A stretch of DNA of 64,000 bases from Cheilinus undulatus (lineage: Eukaryota > Chordata > Actinopteri > Labriformes > Labridae): contig NC_054865.1 of NCBI RefSeq assembly GCF_018320785.1, positions 40,055,398 to 40,119,397 on the forward strand, given 5' to 3'. The notes beneath the pieces are model-generated. The model was not told where the DNA came from and did not search any database. It saw only the letters and a program-made list of their open reading frames with translations. Positions 38,989 through 50,788 of the stretch are shown here, one piece after another (position 1 is the stretch's first letter; the number at the start of each line of letters is the position of its first letter). The translations under genes and the position numbers were made by a program.

Positions 38989-40539
38989 ATGGGAGGCAAA
39001 CTGAGCAAGAAGAAGAAGGGATATGATGTGAGCGACCCAAAAGATGCCAAGAATGAGGCAACAAAAGCTGCAGAGGAGTCTGCTACAGTGGAGGCTGAAG
39101 CCACACCAGAAACAGAAAAGGTGGCAGCTGAAGAAAATAATGTAGTAGAGGAATCTGTAGCAGCTGTGGCAGCACCAACAGAGGCTGAACAATCTCCAGA
39201 AGAGCCCAAGTCTGCACCTCCAGAGGAACCAGCAGCTCCAGAAAAGGTAGAGGAACCAGTTGCAGCAGCAGTAGAGGAACCAGTTGCTGCAGCAGTAGAG
39301 GAACCAGCCCCAGCAGCAGAAGAACCAGTTGCAGCACCAGTGGAGCCTGCTCCTGTAGTAGAGGAGGTAGCAGCAGCTGCAGAAGAACCAGTTGCAGTAG
39401 TGGAAGCGGCTCCAGTTGCAGAAGAACCAGCCGCAGTAGAGGAACCAGCTGCTGCAGCAGAGGAGGTAGTTGCAGTTGTAGAAGAACCAGTTGTAGCTGT
39501 CGAGGTGGCAGCTCCAGTTGCAGAAGAACCACCTGCAGTTGTAGAACCAACTCCAGTAGAAGAACCAGTTGTAGCTGCAGAGGAGGTAGCTGCAGAAGCA
39601 GAGGTGCCAGCCCCAGTAGTAGAAGAACAAGCCCCAGTTGAGCCCCAACCTGCAGTAACAGAACCAGAAGTACCTGAACCTGCAGCTGCAACTGAAGACC
39701 TCCCCATAGAAGAACCTGTGGCAGCAGTTGAAGAAGCTGTATCGGAGCCAGAGGTTGTTCCTGCCCCTGCAGAGGAGCAAGAGCCTGTCCAAGAGACTGT
39801 TACTGAGCCAGAGATCGCTGTGGTGGAGACAGTAGTGCCTGAATCAGAGCCAGTAGCTGAACCAGCTCCAGAACCATTGTCAGTGTCAGTGCAAGTCCCT
39901 GAACCAGAGCAAATCATTGAGCCAGTGCAAGAGCCAGAGCCAGAACCTGTGCCAGAGCAAGTAGTTGAGCCAGAACCTGAGGTTGAAGCTGTAGTGGAAT
40001 CTGCGGCTGTAGAGCAAGTTGAAGAGGTTGAGCCAGAACCAGCTGCCGCATCTGACATTACAGCAGAGGAGGTTCCTGCAGAATCTCAGCCTGTGGAAGT
40101 GGAATCTGTTGCACAAGAGGTTGTGAGCACTGAAGTAGAAGCTGAGCCAGAAGCAGCAGAACCTGTCCCTGAGATTCTTGTCTCTGAGTCTGTCTCTGCA
40201 AGTGAAATTACTGCTGAGTCTGAAGAGGTTGCTGAAGCCCCTGTGGAGGAGGTGCCTTGCCCAGAGCCTGCAGTGGAGAATGGGGATTTAGAGAGCGCTC
40301 CTGTCACAGCAGAGGTGGTAGAAGTAGAAGCACTCCCCACTGTGAATGGAGAGTGTGCAGATTCTGCTTCCACACCTGTGGAGGAATGCATAAATGGTGG
40401 CGAGGAGGCGCCCGTGAAGGAGCAGAGTGACTTTGAACTTAAAAAGGAGGTGACCCTCAGCGGGGATGTCGAGGAAGTTCCAGATTCAGTCCCCGACATG
40501 GTGGAGCCTCTGAGCACTGAGGTCACTCAGGCAGTCTGA
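38989..40539 (+). CDS. basp1: Brain acid soluble protein 1-like (NAP-22/CAP-23), 516 aa
   Basis: BASP1 is a lipid-anchored protein of growth cones and presynaptic membranes that binds calmodulin and phosphoinositide-rich membrane. The N-terminus MGGKLSKKKKGYDVSDPKDA carries the diagnostic Gly2 myristoylation site and Lys-rich effector segment. The start is the ACCATGG Kozak ATG eight bases after the acceptor; the open frame extends six codons further upstream into intron sequence. The rest is disordered and acidic, with tens of degenerate Glu-Glu-Pro-Val-Ala-type units between residues 70 and 230, then a Pro/Glu/Val-rich part. Length is about twice that of mammalian BASP1 (about 220-240 residues). 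There is no intron in the frame. Beyond the first 20 residues similarity to the family is compositional, so a related GAP43/MARCKS-like paralogue is possible but less likely. Confidence 0.88.
   Translation: MGGKLSKKKKGYDVSDPKDAKNEATKAAEESATVEAEATPETEKVAAEENNVVEESVAAVAAPTEAEQSPEEPKSAPPEEPAAPEKVEEPVAAAVEEPVAAAVEEPAPAAEEPVAAPVEPAPVVEEVAAAAEEPVAVVEAAPVAEEPAAVEEPAAAAEEVVAVVEEPVVAVEVAAPVAEEPPAVVEPTPVEEPVVAAEEVAAEAEVPAPVVEEQAPVEPQPAVTEPEVPEPAAATEDLPIEEPVAAVEEAVSEPEVVPAPAEEQEPVQETVTEPEIAVVETVVPESEPVAEPAPEPLSVSVQVPEPEQIIEPVQEPEPEPVPEQVVEPEPEVEAVVESAAVEQVEEVEPEPAAASDITAEEVPAESQPVEVESVAQEVVSTEVEAEPEAAEPVPEILVSESVSASEITAESEEVAEAPVEEVPCPEPAVENGDLESAPVTAEVVEVEALPTVNGECADSASTPVEECINGGEEAPVKEQSDFELKKEVTLSGDVEEVPDSVPDMVEPLSTEVTQAV
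39190..39700 (+). repeat. basp1: Degenerate in-frame coding repeat in basp1
   Basis: DNA units built on GAAGAACCAGTTGCAGCA-like words are repeated in frame with substitutions. Two adjacent copies of GTAGAGGAACCAGTTGC occur at about 39247-39290. The repeats explain the protein's extra length and the long stop-free frames on the opposite strand. Confidence 0.85.
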
Positions 40540-41120
40540 AAAAAAAGCCATCACTCAAATCAATGTGAATTCAATTCAGCCCTCTGATGGCCGCAAGAAA
40601 GCCATCAAGGTATCACAAACACAGCTAGGCTTTCTGGAATGCTGTAACCACCGCAATGTCTATAATGGTAACTCAGGCGAAATAAGGATGTTTTCTGTCG
40701 AGTAACCAAAAATGAAATGCAACCACTTGAGGGTAGAAAGAGGGGGGAAGGGAAAGAGGGAGAGAGAGAAGAAGTGAGAGATGTGCAGAGAGGAGAGATT
40801 GGAATTTGAGGGTGAGTGTGGACAGACTGTGAAACTGGACAGCAGAGTGACAATACTGGACAGTAAATATATTATTAAATAAGAATGATTAAACCTGTCT
40901 TTGTGTGTGAGCCCGATGAATATTATCAAGTGGTCTATTGGAACAGCATTCATTATTAATATGTTACCTGATTTAGAATGTCATATATCCTTTCTATTAC
41001 TATATGCAAAGACATGGCATAAATGTTTTGGCCTTTTATAATAATGGTACCTGTGAGGAGTGTTCATTTGAAAACTGATTGTTCGAAATAGAGAATAAAA
41101 AGAGATTGTTATAGCCTAAA
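40540..41120 (+). other. basp1: basp1 3' UTR with poly(A) signal
   Basis: The sequence after the TGA is non-coding and includes a purine-rich stretch at 40735-40790. The first clear AATAAA is at 41094-41099, followed by a T-rich stretch (CTCCTTTTTATTTTC) within about 45 bases that could be the downstream element. Cleavage near 41115 is inferred. Confidence 0.6.
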
Positions 41121-43900
41121 GTGATCTCCTTTTTATTTTCATGAATTTTCTCAACATCAAGTGTGACACATTTGTTTTAAACACTGGGTTATGAGCTGGA
41201 TTTATTGTCTCTAGTCTCAGCAAAGGATTAGACTTTCTCTTTCATGCAGTAGTAAATCTTAACTCAGTTAAACCCATGAAACCTTAGACGCATTTTTTGA
41301 AAGAGAAGCAAAGGAACATTATTTACAGAACATCTTGACTCTGTTAATTTCAAACCACTTGTTGACATCCACTGTCGCTACAGTTCATATCAGCTCCAAT
41401 GGGTCAGAGTTTGCCTGATTATGCATATCTTCGAAGAGCAACGTCCTTCGGGTCATTGGCTACATTACAAATATTTTGGTTGGTGGAAAATGGCTGCAGC
41501 CGGCCTTCGTGGCATGATTTGGCAAACAAAAGAAATCCACTGTAGCCATAGAGATCAGAGGATTTCTGATTTAGCTTATTCTGTCCTCTCACATCACCAT
41601 GACTCTTCTCTGAGGCTCCATGCCATAGCAGCACACCCTGCCAACATTTCACAGATCCATACCGGCAAGGGGAACCAAAGAGGGGGGAGGGGCAGGAATG
41701 CTTGCAGGAGGCAGAAAAAAAGGAAGAGGGGGGAGGGGAGGGGTGCTCTAGGATGAAAGCAAGTGCTATGATGCTGCACAAAGAAAAAGGAGATGCCCAG
41801 GGAAGACTCTCTTCTCGTTAAATATGCTTTCAAACAATTATACTGCCTGCTAAAGGCAAGCAATTGGGATAAATATTAGCTGTAGGTAATTGAGAGAGGT
41901 AAACATGTTTAACACCTACCTGATGCCTCTGTATAGAATGCTGCCACGCCTGCAGCTCACACCAGTGTCAGAGATGAAAGGGTCTTTCTCACAGAGGTGC
42001 TAACGCACGTACATTAGCAAGTGGGAGTAAAATGATATTTGTGTATCTGCCTGTTGGTGTGCGTGCATTATTATGAGGAGCTGGTGAGGTGAGGTGGAGG
42101 GTGGGCTCGAGTAGGGTATGGTCACCGAACCTTGAAATAACTGCTGGACCATGGGTCAAAGCATAAGATGAGATCTGATAGTGATAATGGGAAACTCCCG
42201 CTGAAGTAGGTACATAATGGGCCCATGCACATACCAACTCTCTCTAGTTTCTTAAAAACATACTCCAGCGCAGCACATTTATGACAGGAATGTTGTGGAG
42301 AGGGTTTGGGGGCTGGGAGGATGAACTCACTGGCATGTTTTCGTCTTTCCTGCTGAAATGTTTGGTCGAAATGATTTACTTCTTTTGCATGGGGGTTGCT
42401 GCCATAGTGCTGGTGAGCCATAACAAAGAAAGATAAATCTACAAACTTATGATCACTAAGGTAAATGTAGTGGTGCTATAAAATTCTACTTTTTGAAATA
42501 ATGGGAATTAATTCTGTTATTGACAGGCTTTATACAAGGCCCAGCTGATCCTGCAGCAATGGGAACCCTGTGTGGATTTAAAATCACTAATAGGTTAAAC
42601 TTACAGGCCATCAGTATTTATAGAACCACAGAGTACTGCTAAAAAAAAAAGTCAGCTGGCAGCAAAATGACCTTCAAACTTTCAATGAACAATAGAGATC
42701 TAGGGAAAGACCAGTAATGGGACACCCTTCAAGCTAAAGCAATTTAATGCAACAAGTGTTTCTTCTGGCAAAAAAAAGGTGAATATTAACCAGTTTGAGA
42801 TCCATGTTACAGGCTCATCATTCCCACATTTTCCACTTTCACTTCCCTCTGCTTTATTTGCCTTTTATGTGTGAGTTCATTGGGAGAACAGGGTCCTTGT
42901 TTTTTTGCAACTTGATTTAAACACTACCCTAAAGTTGCATAGTTGTGAAAGGCCAGCTGCACTGCCTGGTTACCCCAACACTATGTGCTCTATATGCAAG
43001 CTCCTGCACAAAGCTCGGACTGTGTTCCAGCTTCTTTTTAGCCTGTGTGAAGACCAGACTGCAGGCTTTAGCAAACCCTGACTGAGAAGCAAAAGGGAAA
43101 GGAAAACGTGAACTAAATCCAAAGGTTACATAATGAGGAAACTCAAGAGGCATAGAGCCATAAGGTCAAGTTTTCAAGGTTGATGTTATTTTTTCTTGTG
43201 GGAAAAGCCTCCACAGACTAACACAGGCCATGTCTTTTTATGATACATATAAAATATTACCAGCACGTTAATGGCTGATAAGTCCAGACAGAGAAAGTGA
43301 AGACAAAACTAAAAAGGCAAATATTTCATTAGTTATTACTCATCATGCTCCCATGGTTGATCATAATATGAAGTATGTTGCATCTGCTGTGTCAGACATT
43401 CAGTCTAGAATTTATTGCTTTTAATAGTTGCCCGAAAAAGAAAGAGGAACAAACCAAGGGAATTAGCTCTGGGTTTTCTTTCTCCAGAAAATGCTCTAAA
43501 TTTGATACATGCAAAACTTATTGTGGTGATACTCGTACTTATGATACTTACACTAAATGAATACAAGTAAGTCACTGACATGAATTACAGAAAATCATAT
43601 TTTACTTAGTATCAGCCATAAAAGGAACAGAGAAGTAGCACATGAGAAAATGATCCCAAACTCAACATATTAGGATTGTAACAATACCTGAATTTTCCAC
43701 TTTGACATGAGGGTGATAAAAATGAAATGATGATACCTTTGCCAATAACAAGGCAACAAAAGCAGAAGTCCTAGCCACACAGTATTGGGTAATTGCTTGT
43801 TTGTAATAACAAACATTTGCCTGCAAACTCCTGCACAATATCTAATTGCACAAATATGCTGCCAGTATATTTTTGCAGTGAAGACACTGATCTCTCGCTC
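41121..43900. other. Intergenic sequence; nothing recognised
   Basis: Open frames at 41419-41863 overlap on both strands over a G+A-rich stretch (41680-41745) and show no domain. No repeat family was named. Confidence 0.4.
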
Positions 43901-45450
43901 TTTTATCTTCCCTTTTCCCTTTCTTTCTTTTTCTCCATCATTTTCTGAGATTCAGACCCGCTACCATGTTTTTCCACAGCTTACATCGTGACTTGCCATG
44001 GCAGGAAAAGTACAGATGTTACCAAAGATATTAACAGCAGTTCAGGTGTATTGTAGCCTAAAACACCAGATAAAGGATGTAGGTACTTCCCATCCATCTG
44101 GGCAACAACACAGTCAGTGTTTGTGAGGGCAAAATCTTTTAGAAAAATTCAGAGGATGATTGAGCAAATGTTCTGTCTGTCATATTCATCCTATAAGAGC
44201 AATAACATATATGATGTTGTAGCAGCCATGCCAGTAAACTGGGCAACATGAGCTGAACAGGCAGCCATAATGGTTTTTCACTGTAGCATTGTAGCCATGT
44301 TGGAAAATCAAACTGTGGTCAAAGCTGGTCAAGACAGTCTAGCTGCAGACCGTGGATCTCAGACAGTGAATGTGAGATGCCTTGCCTGTCAGAACAGAAG
44401 TGCAATAATTTGCTAGTAGAACTATTTCCAGTTCTAAACTTATTTTTAAATTTAACTTTAATTTAACAAAGCCTGTAAGTTTTAATCGTGAATGTCTACA
44501 TTGCAAATATTACAGGCTAAGAAACAACAGAAGATGATACATGAATGGTGGCCTACTTTAGCTCTGTTAGCTTAGCTAAAGCTAACATAGCTACGCTAGC
44601 TTTGTAGTTAACATTACTATGTAAGCCAACATAGCTGAGTTAACTTTAGCAATATGAGCTTTAGCATGCATTGCTAAAGCTAACTAGGTAGTTTATGTGG
44701 CTAACATAGCTTCATAGTTTTGATAATATAGCTTCATGATCTTTACCTACATCAGCTACGTAGCTTGGTTATCTACATAGCTGAGGCAGCTGATGGAGCA
44801 ACATAAACTATGTTTGCTACATTAGAATGTTCTCATGAAGGATGAGATTTTTTCCTGTAAGCAGACTGTTTAAAACTTTTGGTATCTTAACCCGAAAGCT
44901 ACGGTCTGCATCTGGACTAATCTCTTCACCAGGCACCATTGCTCACCAGCTTGCAGTAAAACTAAACTGCCTTGGTCTTATTTTTGGTGGATTTAATTCT
45001 CTGACTAGTCCTAAATTTTTCACACTGAAGCTGCCTGATGACAGACAGGAAATCTGTCCAATCCATCAGCTTCTCAAGGTAAGGTGTATTCCTCTGAAGC
45101 AATGACAGAGGCCATTCTCACAAAAACTCTGGATAATTTCTAGAAAATTTCAGGCAGTCTAGCCCTGAAATCTTCCTAGATTGCTGATTTTGTGCTAAAA
45201 CCTCCTAAGGAATAAAAAAAAAATTTCCAATTCAATGGTGATAGCATCTTTTGAAACATTTTTTACTGGTTTAAAATTTGTAAAGCAGACTGACAGATGT
45301 TAAGGGTGTCCAATAAGACAAATGTAAGTACAAGCTTTTGGCCCGATGCCAGCTCACAGTAGGAGACTTTGCCCGTTTGATAGGAGGGTCTCAGGAAGCA
45401 ACCAATGACTTTTAAAGTACAGGGTTGAAATGGCTGACACAGGAACAGGC
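43900..45450. repeat. Unnamed interspersed repeat, copy A, with GCTA-rich array
   Basis: Shares several short blocks with copy B at 48.1-49.0 kb: a TTACAT..TGA.T.GCCAT...GG.AAAAGTAC block (near 43980 and 48228); GACAGTCT.GCTGCAGA.CGT (44334 and 48610); a GCTA-rich array (44556-44800 and 48780-48975); and a TTTC.GGCA...CCTGAAAT block (45150 and 48340). The shared blocks indicate two diverged copies of one family. Ends and class are unknown. Confidence 0.55.
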
Positions 45451-48119
45451 TCTTACGCTATGTGGACAATCTTTTGACATTATATGTAGTTTAAGATTTC
45501 CACACAGATGAGAACACAGAATGAAGCAGGTATAGTGAGTTAATATTTATGTCGCCACCCCCTCCCACTCCGTGACAGAATCTTCCTTCTCCATTCCCAG
45601 CTTTACTCATTTTTTTTGTGGAAAGTTTACTGAGGGGGCTTGTATGAAACATTCCATGTAAAGTCGGGACTAAAATTTCAAAAGCATGCATGCACACATG
45701 CACTGCACCAATACAGGTTTAATGAAGTTGCCAAGTTTGTGCACAGGCCAAGAAAAAGTTTAACATGGGCAGCATTTGACTGAAAATATAACTGAAGATA
45801 TGTATTGGTCCCCCTTGAAAACGAGATGCTGCATCTCAAGGGGCTTTCCAATGAATAATTTTCAAATATGTATTTTTCTAAAGCTTTGATACTTTTGATA
45901 GTATTGGTCAAGGAAGGACTAACAGTATCAATAGAATCAGAAGAGGATAAATCAATATAAGAACGTTTTTATCATTTTAAAACATGTGGTTACAAAAAGT
46001 AGTGATGATTCTTATTAAACAGAAAATATTTCTGACTGCAAATGTCAAACTTTTAGTTAAAATAAGCGAGCAGTAACCTGCAGTATTAGGGTTATTTATA
46101 TGTATTTATCCTTTATTTGGGCCACTCTGCAGCAATATAATAAAAGGCAGAATGATAAAACATGTATAACATGGTTAAAATAATCAAAAATACATTTATA
46201 AACACACATCCATAATTGTAAACCCAAGCACTGATTAATAGATCACATTTTGAGTTGCAATCACCTTACTTACATAGCTCAGGCACAACGTCTTTGAAAA
46301 TGCTAGAGAGGGCAACATGGCTTCCATTTTGAAATTATTCCTCATAATGGGTGCAGCAACACTAAAATCAGTCCTGCTCCACTCACTTATAAAATTTGGT
46401 GTTCTTTCACTCAATGACCTTGAGTAAATTAAGATATGATTTATCAAAGAAACTTTTCCTACTGCGTGGACAACCATACATTTTTCTACTGAGCTCTATT
46501 TATCTCTCATAAATGAAGAAAAAGTTGTAACACTGTGGTAAAAGACCCCAAAACTGTTCTCACGTTTGCAGAAAAATGACAGACTCCATGGTGCTTAACG
46601 GGAAAGTTTGAGGGTCTTTAAAGCAGTAACGTCTGTTCTGGAAAGTGCAGCATTTCACTCTGCACTAAACTTGTTCTACCTGCTGACAAACCTTCCTAAG
46701 GCAATATTTAACATCACTGTATTTACACGCCTTTCCCTACCTAGAGGCCTGTTACATTAAACCGCTTCAATGCCCTCAGCGCTACTTTGAAGACGTCTTT
46801 TAGTTTCAGCTTGATTATTTCTGAGATACCAAACAGAGAGTGAGTGCAGTAGGGCCATGATGCATTCTGCTAGAAGAGTTACTCGCTCCATCCACTCAGC
46901 TGTCTGAGTAAATAATAAGAGTCAGGTGGCCACATTACAGCAACAGCTGATCGCTGTGTTTATTATTTGAGCACGAGGGTGTCAGAGCAGAAGTACAGAC
47001 AGGAGAGCACGCACACAATACACGTCCTAAAACAAACAAGTCACTCTTCCCTTTTTTCACATTCCCATCCCAGACAGACACGCATGCACTAATGTCTAAT
47101 GCTTTTACTATGATGGCAGCACAGAGACTTCCTCTCTTCTTCTTTATGTTCTCTCAGTCAGTAAAAGATGCACTAAGTAACTGATGTGCTGAAGGAGGGA
47201 GAGTGTTTTTTATGGATTCGTCCTCTGGTTCAAACTGTGCCCTTCTAAGCAGAAGCATCATTTTTTAGTTTTTCTGCCTGCTTTAATCTCACTTTCCTTT
47301 TTCTCTTCTTGCACACATTATCAGCATCACTCTTCCTTTTTGTTTCTCCTCTGAACCTGTAAATCTTTCTAGCCTCTTTATCACTCTGTCTCTCTCGTGT
47401 TCAGGCTGTGGTTCACCCTCCCACCCCCGAGCCCATCCATCTGGACATGTGCGCTAATGCTGTCATTGTGTCAGGGCGGGCAGAAGCCTATTAGACCAAG
47501 CCCGGTGGTAGTAAGGATCAATATTGATCCATAGGGTTAGTCTAATGGACGCTGAGAGTAGCAGTGATTCCCCTTTGTCTGCTCAAAGATCCCATCAACC
47601 CTTAACTCCTCACACATGCGCACTGGCACCCTCAACGCACACACAAATCTACATAGGCACAAAACACACACAAAGACACTGCTTTCTATTCTGTTCAACT
47701 CTGCTGATGCAGCTGCTGTGCTGAGCAGGCACTTTACAACTGCACATTTTATGTGAGTGTGTTTGTTTGTGATGGGCTTATGTGAATTTGTATCTATGTA
47801 AACATATGTAAACATATAAGGGCCTGAGGGTGTTCAGCAGTACCTATATGTATTTCTCAACGTCAAGCATTCCAGACTAATAAGACAACAACAACCAGAG
47901 GATTCAGAACAATAAACACACTAAAACACACTCAGGATAGCATACACGCTCACATGGCCTGTTCAGAGTCAACTAAAATGCACACAATATTTTGTATTTC
48001 CAGATTTTTTTAATTGTGTTTTCTTTGACAAAGGAGCAGGTGGCAGTGTGGATATCTTCTCAATTTCATTTTGGCTCGACACCTGCTGAGACTTTCAGCA
48101 GCCAGGCCGTTGTATCAGC
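45451..48119. other. Intergenic sequence; nothing recognised
   Basis: Short open frames only. A C/T-rich stretch occurs at 47270-47430 and a CA-rich stretch at 47600-47680. No gene or named repeat. Confidence 0.4.
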
Positions 48120-48990
48120 AACTACTCAATGTCACACAGTTTGCAGGGTAGCTCCGAAGTGAAAGTTGAGACTGCAGCCACAACCGCTACATCCATCATT
48201 TTTTTCAAATTCATATATTTTTCCAAGGCTTACATTTTGATTCGCCATAGTGGGAAAAGTACGGCTGTCACTAAGACATTAGTAACAGTAACAGTAAGAG
48301 GGAAGTTAGGTTGTTCCACTCCTGGAAATTTCTACAAAAGTTTCAGGCAAACTGTTCCTGAAATTCTCTGTTGTTCTGCTGTCATGTAGCTCACAGCAGG
48401 AGACTGTAAGGGTTAAATAGAAGGGTTCAAAAGGAGACATGATGTAAAATGCAGAAGTGGGGCAATAGAGTCAACAGGACCAAAAATTCAAAACTTTCTG
48501 CAGCTCATGGTTGAAAATTTTAAGATGTTGTCTGATATGTGTACATGTTAAAACACTGTTTCACTTGTGGCAGCTTTTGATTGAAGAAGACAAATTTTTA
48601 AAGCGTGAGAGACAGTCTGGCTGCAGATCGTAGGTCTCAGACTCCCACCCTACTGTTAGACACTGTCTCTGTCAGAGAAGTTCGGAAATGAAATACTACA
48701 GATGTAGCAACATCTTAAAACAGCAAATAAAAAGGTCAGAGGTAAAACCCAGGTGGTAAATTATGTTTACATCTGTTTTACATAAGTAAATGTAGCTAAG
48801 TTAGCTTTAGCTATGTAGGCTGTAGCAAACGTAACAAAGATAACGTAGGTGCGTCAGCTTTGAAGATAGCATAGCTACTTAGATTATGTAGCTAACATTA
48901 GCTTGATTGCTTTGTCAGTATAGATATCCAGGAGCTTGAATTTTAGCTTTAGCTACATAAACTACGTAGCTAGGCGACATGATGAAAAAT
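48120..48990. repeat. Unnamed interspersed repeat, copy B, with GCTA-rich array
   Basis: Diverged second copy of the family at 43.9-45.4 kb (shared blocks listed there). The internal order differs: in copy A the TTTC.GGCA block lies after the GCTA array, here it lies before it. An AAAATGCAGAAGTG motif occurs twice within the copy (about 48447 and 48987). Confidence 0.55.
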
Positions 48991-50295
48991 GCAGAAGTGA
49001 TTACGATGCAATAGACTCTTCTATATCAGTAATTCTTAACTAGTTCATCAACACCTTAGAGTTGATAATGGAGCTGTTTTCAGAGGGTCGTGATATAGTA
49101 CTAGGACAAAAAGACGTGGCAGAGGATGTAGAGAAGTTCTAGGCATACCTGTTTCCATGCATTTGTTTTAATCTGTTTTGCTGGAAATGGGATATATTCT
49201 GGTTGTTTTCAACAGTTTCAGACTTATTTATCCTGCCTTGGCTAGAAATATCTTGAAAAAAGCTGTTTTTCCTATGAAAATGTCCTCATTTCTCAGGAAT
49301 TTTAAAATACAACCATGGTCTACATTATCACAGTCTAAGTTTAAGTGTATGAAAAATGTTGGACATTTGGGTTGTGATTTCACATTAGGGAGGTGGTGGT
49401 GGATCCTATGGCTTGACCGGATGAGAGTCACTGCTCTTTATAACACTTTAACATTTGCCATTATGTCAGAACTGCTTCAATCGGGGGAGACCTAATGTGA
49501 GTTTAATAGTGATTTTTTTACAAGTTTGGAAATGTTTGGAATTTTGAACTACCTGGTAGAGTAGACTCCATCATAATGTCTTTATGAACTTGAAGGGTTA
49601 GTGAGGCCGACAGCGGGAGTAGGATACCCTAGACTCTGGTGGGATAGAAGGAGTAGGATAAAATGAGGAAGGACTTCTGAGGAGCTTGACCCAGACACTG
49701 ATGAGATAACTTGGTAGTAGTGATGAAGGGATGCCACATGGTAAGGATGAGCTTGACCTAAACATAGATGAGATGTAATGGAGGTGGCTGGAGTGGAGGA
49801 GGGTTGCAGTGGTTGCACTGAAACAACAGACTGACTGTGGGGGAGAACAGAAGAGATTTTTTAATATGACAGCAGTGGGGGTACTGGATCAAGAAAGGTT
49901 GTTGCAGAAAAGGATGGCTCAGAATTTAAGTGAGGAGACGTTCATACCAGCTGATAACCAGAGCAGGAAACATTTCATTCATTATTAAATGAATGAAATG
50001 ATGAATGGAAATGGAACAGACTTCCTGCTTGAACCTAGACTTCATTTGTAGTTCAGCATATTCATTGTATCAACAAAAGATTAGAGAAACCACATTCTGC
50101 CAAACACAAAGAATCTGTAGTGGTTTCATTAGGTGTACAGACATTGCAGCTGTTTTTCGCTGGGCTGTCTATGGTTTCGCTCAAGATGTAGGATGCAAAA
50201 TCATCATACCACGTGCTCACTTGTGATGGTTTTCACCAGATTTCCTGCTGTATTCTCATCAGCTCACCACAACTTTCCAAAAAGAATTCAGTAAA
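48991..50295. other. Intergenic sequence; nothing recognised
   Basis: No recognisable gene. The open frame at 49178-49495 (plus) has no known domain. The purine-rich stretch at 49610-49810 contains loosely repeated GGAGTAGGAT/GATGAG words. Confidence 0.35.
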
Positions 50296-50310
50296 GGACA
50301 AGTAAATCTC
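50296..50310 (+). repeat. Left target-site duplication of LINE tail
   Basis: GGACAAGTAAATCTC is found again, without mismatch, at 50650-50664 on the far side of the LINE fragment. Confidence 0.9.
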
Positions 50311-50649
50311 TAGGGTGTGAAGCTCGGCCATCCAGGAGAGACTCAAAGTAAAGCCGCTGCTCCTCCATGTTGAGAGGAGCCAGATGAGGTGGCTCGGCAT
50401 CTGGTCCAGATGCCTCCTGGATGCCTCCCTGTTGAGGTGTTCCGGGCAGGTCCCACTAGGAGGAGGCCTCAGGGAAGACCCAGGACACGCTGGAGAGACT
50501 ATGTTGCTCGGCTGGCCTGGGATTGCCTTAGGATCCCCCGGGAAGAGCTGGACGAAGTGGCCGGGGAGAGGGAGGTCTGGGCTTCCCTGCTTAGGCTGCT
50601 GCCCCCGCAACCCGACCTCGGATAAGCGGAAAAAGATGGATGGATGGAT
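50311..50649 (+). mobile_element. 5'-truncated non-LTR retrotransposon 3' end with (ATGG)n tail
   Basis: Encodes the C-terminal tail seen in many fish non-LTR retrotransposons: RRPQGRPRTRWRDYVARLAW, then EELDEVAGEREVWASLLRLL, stopping at 50623-50625. It is followed by GCGGAAAAAGATGGATGGATGG, the usual short-repeat 3' end. Only about 340 bp were inserted. The reading frame is open from 50389, with one frameshift before that. The perfect 15-bp flanking duplication shows the exact ends and suggests a fairly recent insertion. I do not assign the clade. Confidence 0.9.
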
Positions 50650-50664
50650 GGACAAGTAAATCTC
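50650..50664 (+). repeat. Right target-site duplication of LINE tail
   Basis: Exact copy of 50296-50310, directly after the ATGG repeats. Its first G or two could also belong to the tail. Confidence 0.9.
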
Positions 50665-50788
50665 GAGAATAAAAATCTGGGTGAAATATTTTGCTTTTTG
50701 CATTCACACATGCAAATTTCAGAGTTTTGAGCAAGCATGAATTGTTAAAATGATGGTGTTTTTGTCCTTTATATCAGCAGAACTTGTA

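Noticed and set aside
38949..40058. Minus-strand open frames of 146-369 codons as separate genes
   Set aside because: They mirror the low-complexity basp1 coding repeats, have implausible composition and no splice or start context.
41419..41863. Overlapping frames of 89-120 codons on both strands
   Set aside because: They depend on a G+A-rich stretch and resemble no known protein.
50389..50625. 78-codon Arg-rich frame as a small gene
   Set aside because: It is the C-terminal tail of a truncated LINE, bounded by target duplications.
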